Assembly: GCA_035949055.1 (NCBI GenBank)
Contig: DASZIO010000005.1
Location: 1 to 41,625, forward strand
Length of the DNA: 41,625 nt
Source: Bog-756 sp035949055
GTDB taxonomy: Bacteria > Actinomycetota > Acidimicrobiia > Acidimicrobiales > RAAP-2
Reading direction: 5' to 3'
A program made the position numbers and the translations under genes. The notes beneath the pieces are model-generated. The model saw only the letters and a program-made list of their open reading frames with translations. It was not told the origin of the DNA and searched no databases. Position 1 is the first letter of the stretch. Every line of letters starts with the position of its first letter. Positions 40,737 through 41,625 of the stretch are shown here, piece by piece.

Positions 40737-41625
40737 TTAGGCCAGGACGACCAGGTCGTCCCGGTGGACCACTTCGGGCGAGACGTCTTCGGGGAGCTCG
40801 TCGGACCGGCGGCCGGCCCAGTCCGCCACGACGGTCGACGGCTGGCGGACCAGGCCCTTGGCGAAGACGGCGCCGTCCGGGCCGACGATCTCGACCGCGT
40901 CGTCGGCGTCGAACCGGCCGCGGACGGCGAGGACCCCCGCAGACAGGAGCGACCGTCCCCGCTCGACCAGCGCCTGGCGCGCTCCGCCGTCCACCTCGAT
41001 GGTCCCCGACGCCCCGATGGCGAAGGCGATCCACAGCTTGCGGGCCGGGAGTCGGCGGTCGCGAGGCCGGAAGCGGGTGCCCACGCCGGGAGCGGACCCG
41101 GTCACCGCGGCGAGGACGCCGGGCCGCGACGCGTCGGCGATGACCGCCTCCACACCCGACCACACCGCGATCTTGGCCGCGGCCAGCTTCGAGCCCATGC
41201 CGCCGCTCCCCGCCCGGGTGCCCGGTCCCCCGGCGATGCGCTCGAGCTCGTGGTCGATCTCGACCACCTCCTCGATGAGCGACCCGCCGTCCGCCCGGCG
41301 GGGGTCTTCGGTCAACAGCCCGGCCGTGTCGGTCAGCAGGACGAGAAGCCGGGCCGCGACCAAGTGGGCCACCAGCGCGGCCAGCCGGTCGTTGTCACCG
41401 AATCGGATCTCCTCGTCGGCGACCGCATCGTTCTCGTTGACCACTGGGACGACCCCGAGATCGAGCAGCCGGACCAGGGTGCGCCGGGCGTGGAGGTACT
41501 GGCTGCGGTGGACGAAATCGAGCGGGGCCAGCAGGACCTGTCCCGCCACCAGCCCATGGTGGTCGAGGGCGTCGCTCCACACCTTCATCAGCCGGGGCTG
41601 TCCCACCGCGGACAGGGCCTGGAGG
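40737..41625 (-). CDS. proB: Glutamate 5-kinase with C-terminal PUA domain, partial
   Basis: First step of proline synthesis; phosphorylates glutamate. At least 295 residues are visible; the start lies beyond the right window edge. The visible amino-acid-kinase part has VVPVVNENDAVADEEIRFGDNDRLAALVA and GTRAGSGGMGSKLAAAKIAVWSGV, which bind nucleotide and feedback proline. The C-terminal about 75 residues (IAFAIGASGTIEVDGGARQAL onward) form a PUA domain. The 51-base gap to proA contains a separate candidate promoter. Confidence 0.94.
   Translation of the reverse strand, partial: LQALSAVGQPRLMKVWSDALDHHGLVAGQVLLAPLDFVHRSQYLHARRTLVRLLDLGVVPVVNENDAVADEEIRFGDNDRLAALVAHLVAARLLVLLTDTAGLLTEDPRRADGGSLIEEVVEIDHELERIAGGPGTRAGSGGMGSKLAAAKIAVWSGVEAVIADASRPGVLAAVTGSAPGVGTRFRPRDRRLPARKLWIAFAIGASGTIEVDGGARQALVERGRSLLSAGVLAVRGRFDADDAVEIVGPDGAVFAKGLVRQPSTVVADWAGRRSDELPEDVSPEVVHRDDLVVLA

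Overview
The window is high-GC chromosomal DNA from an actinobacterium, most likely in or near class Acidimicrobiia. This is inferred from an MtrA/MtrB-type two-component pair followed by a GerMN lipoprotein, a WhiG/FliA sigma factor beside rpsB-tsf-pyrH-frr-cdsA, a class II DAHP synthase, an F420-type luciferase-like oxidoreductase, a WS/DGAT acyltransferase, non-mevalonate isoprenoid genes and frequent GTG starts. Apart from its left edge the window is core chromosome, and no insertion sequence or CRISPR array was seen.

Layout. 1-345: the C-terminal end of a phage-type tyrosine integrase points at the 3' end of tRNA-Gly(GCC), so an integrated element probably lies to the left. 409-4984: acyltransferase and dut (minus strand), then divergent orn and an acyl-CoA synthetase (plus). 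4986-12480: the translation operon rimP-nusA-ylxR-infB-rbfA-truB-ribF, transcribed right to left behind a strong terminator that ends proS. 12698-25765: a long minus-strand block, xerC-whiG, then rpsB-tsf-pyrH-frr-cdsA-dxr-rseP, then ispG and proS. 25973-30570 (plus): an orphan Tat/lipoprotein solute-binding protein and an mtrA-mtrB-GerMN lipoprotein operon. 30547-32983 (minus): F420 oxidoreductase, nadD, a one-TM protein and rsfS. 33021-36179 (plus): DAHP synthase and a secreted six-repeat protein with a GH25-like domain. 36167-41625 (minus): proB (cut by the window edge), proA, a MoxR ATPase, a VWA/CoxE-like protein and a histidine phosphatase.

The genes serve translation and its factors, membrane lipid and isoprenoid precursor synthesis, envelope sensing, NAD, proline and aromatic biosynthesis. 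Recurring 4-base stop/start overlaps (ATGA or GTGA) indicate tight translational coupling.

The most notable observations are: a -10-like TAnnnT hexamer placed 6 bases (8 in two cases) before the start codon of at least seven first-in-unit genes, pointing to widespread leaderless transcripts; a ylxR gene whose only start compatible with its conserved CxxC motif is an AUA codon in an ATAG overlap with the nusA stop; a MoxR-VWA-phosphatase module translationally coupled to proA; a CdsA with a roughly 490-residue disordered N-terminal extension; and a repeat-plus-GH25-like surface protein. None is proved new from sequence alone; each comes with a check.
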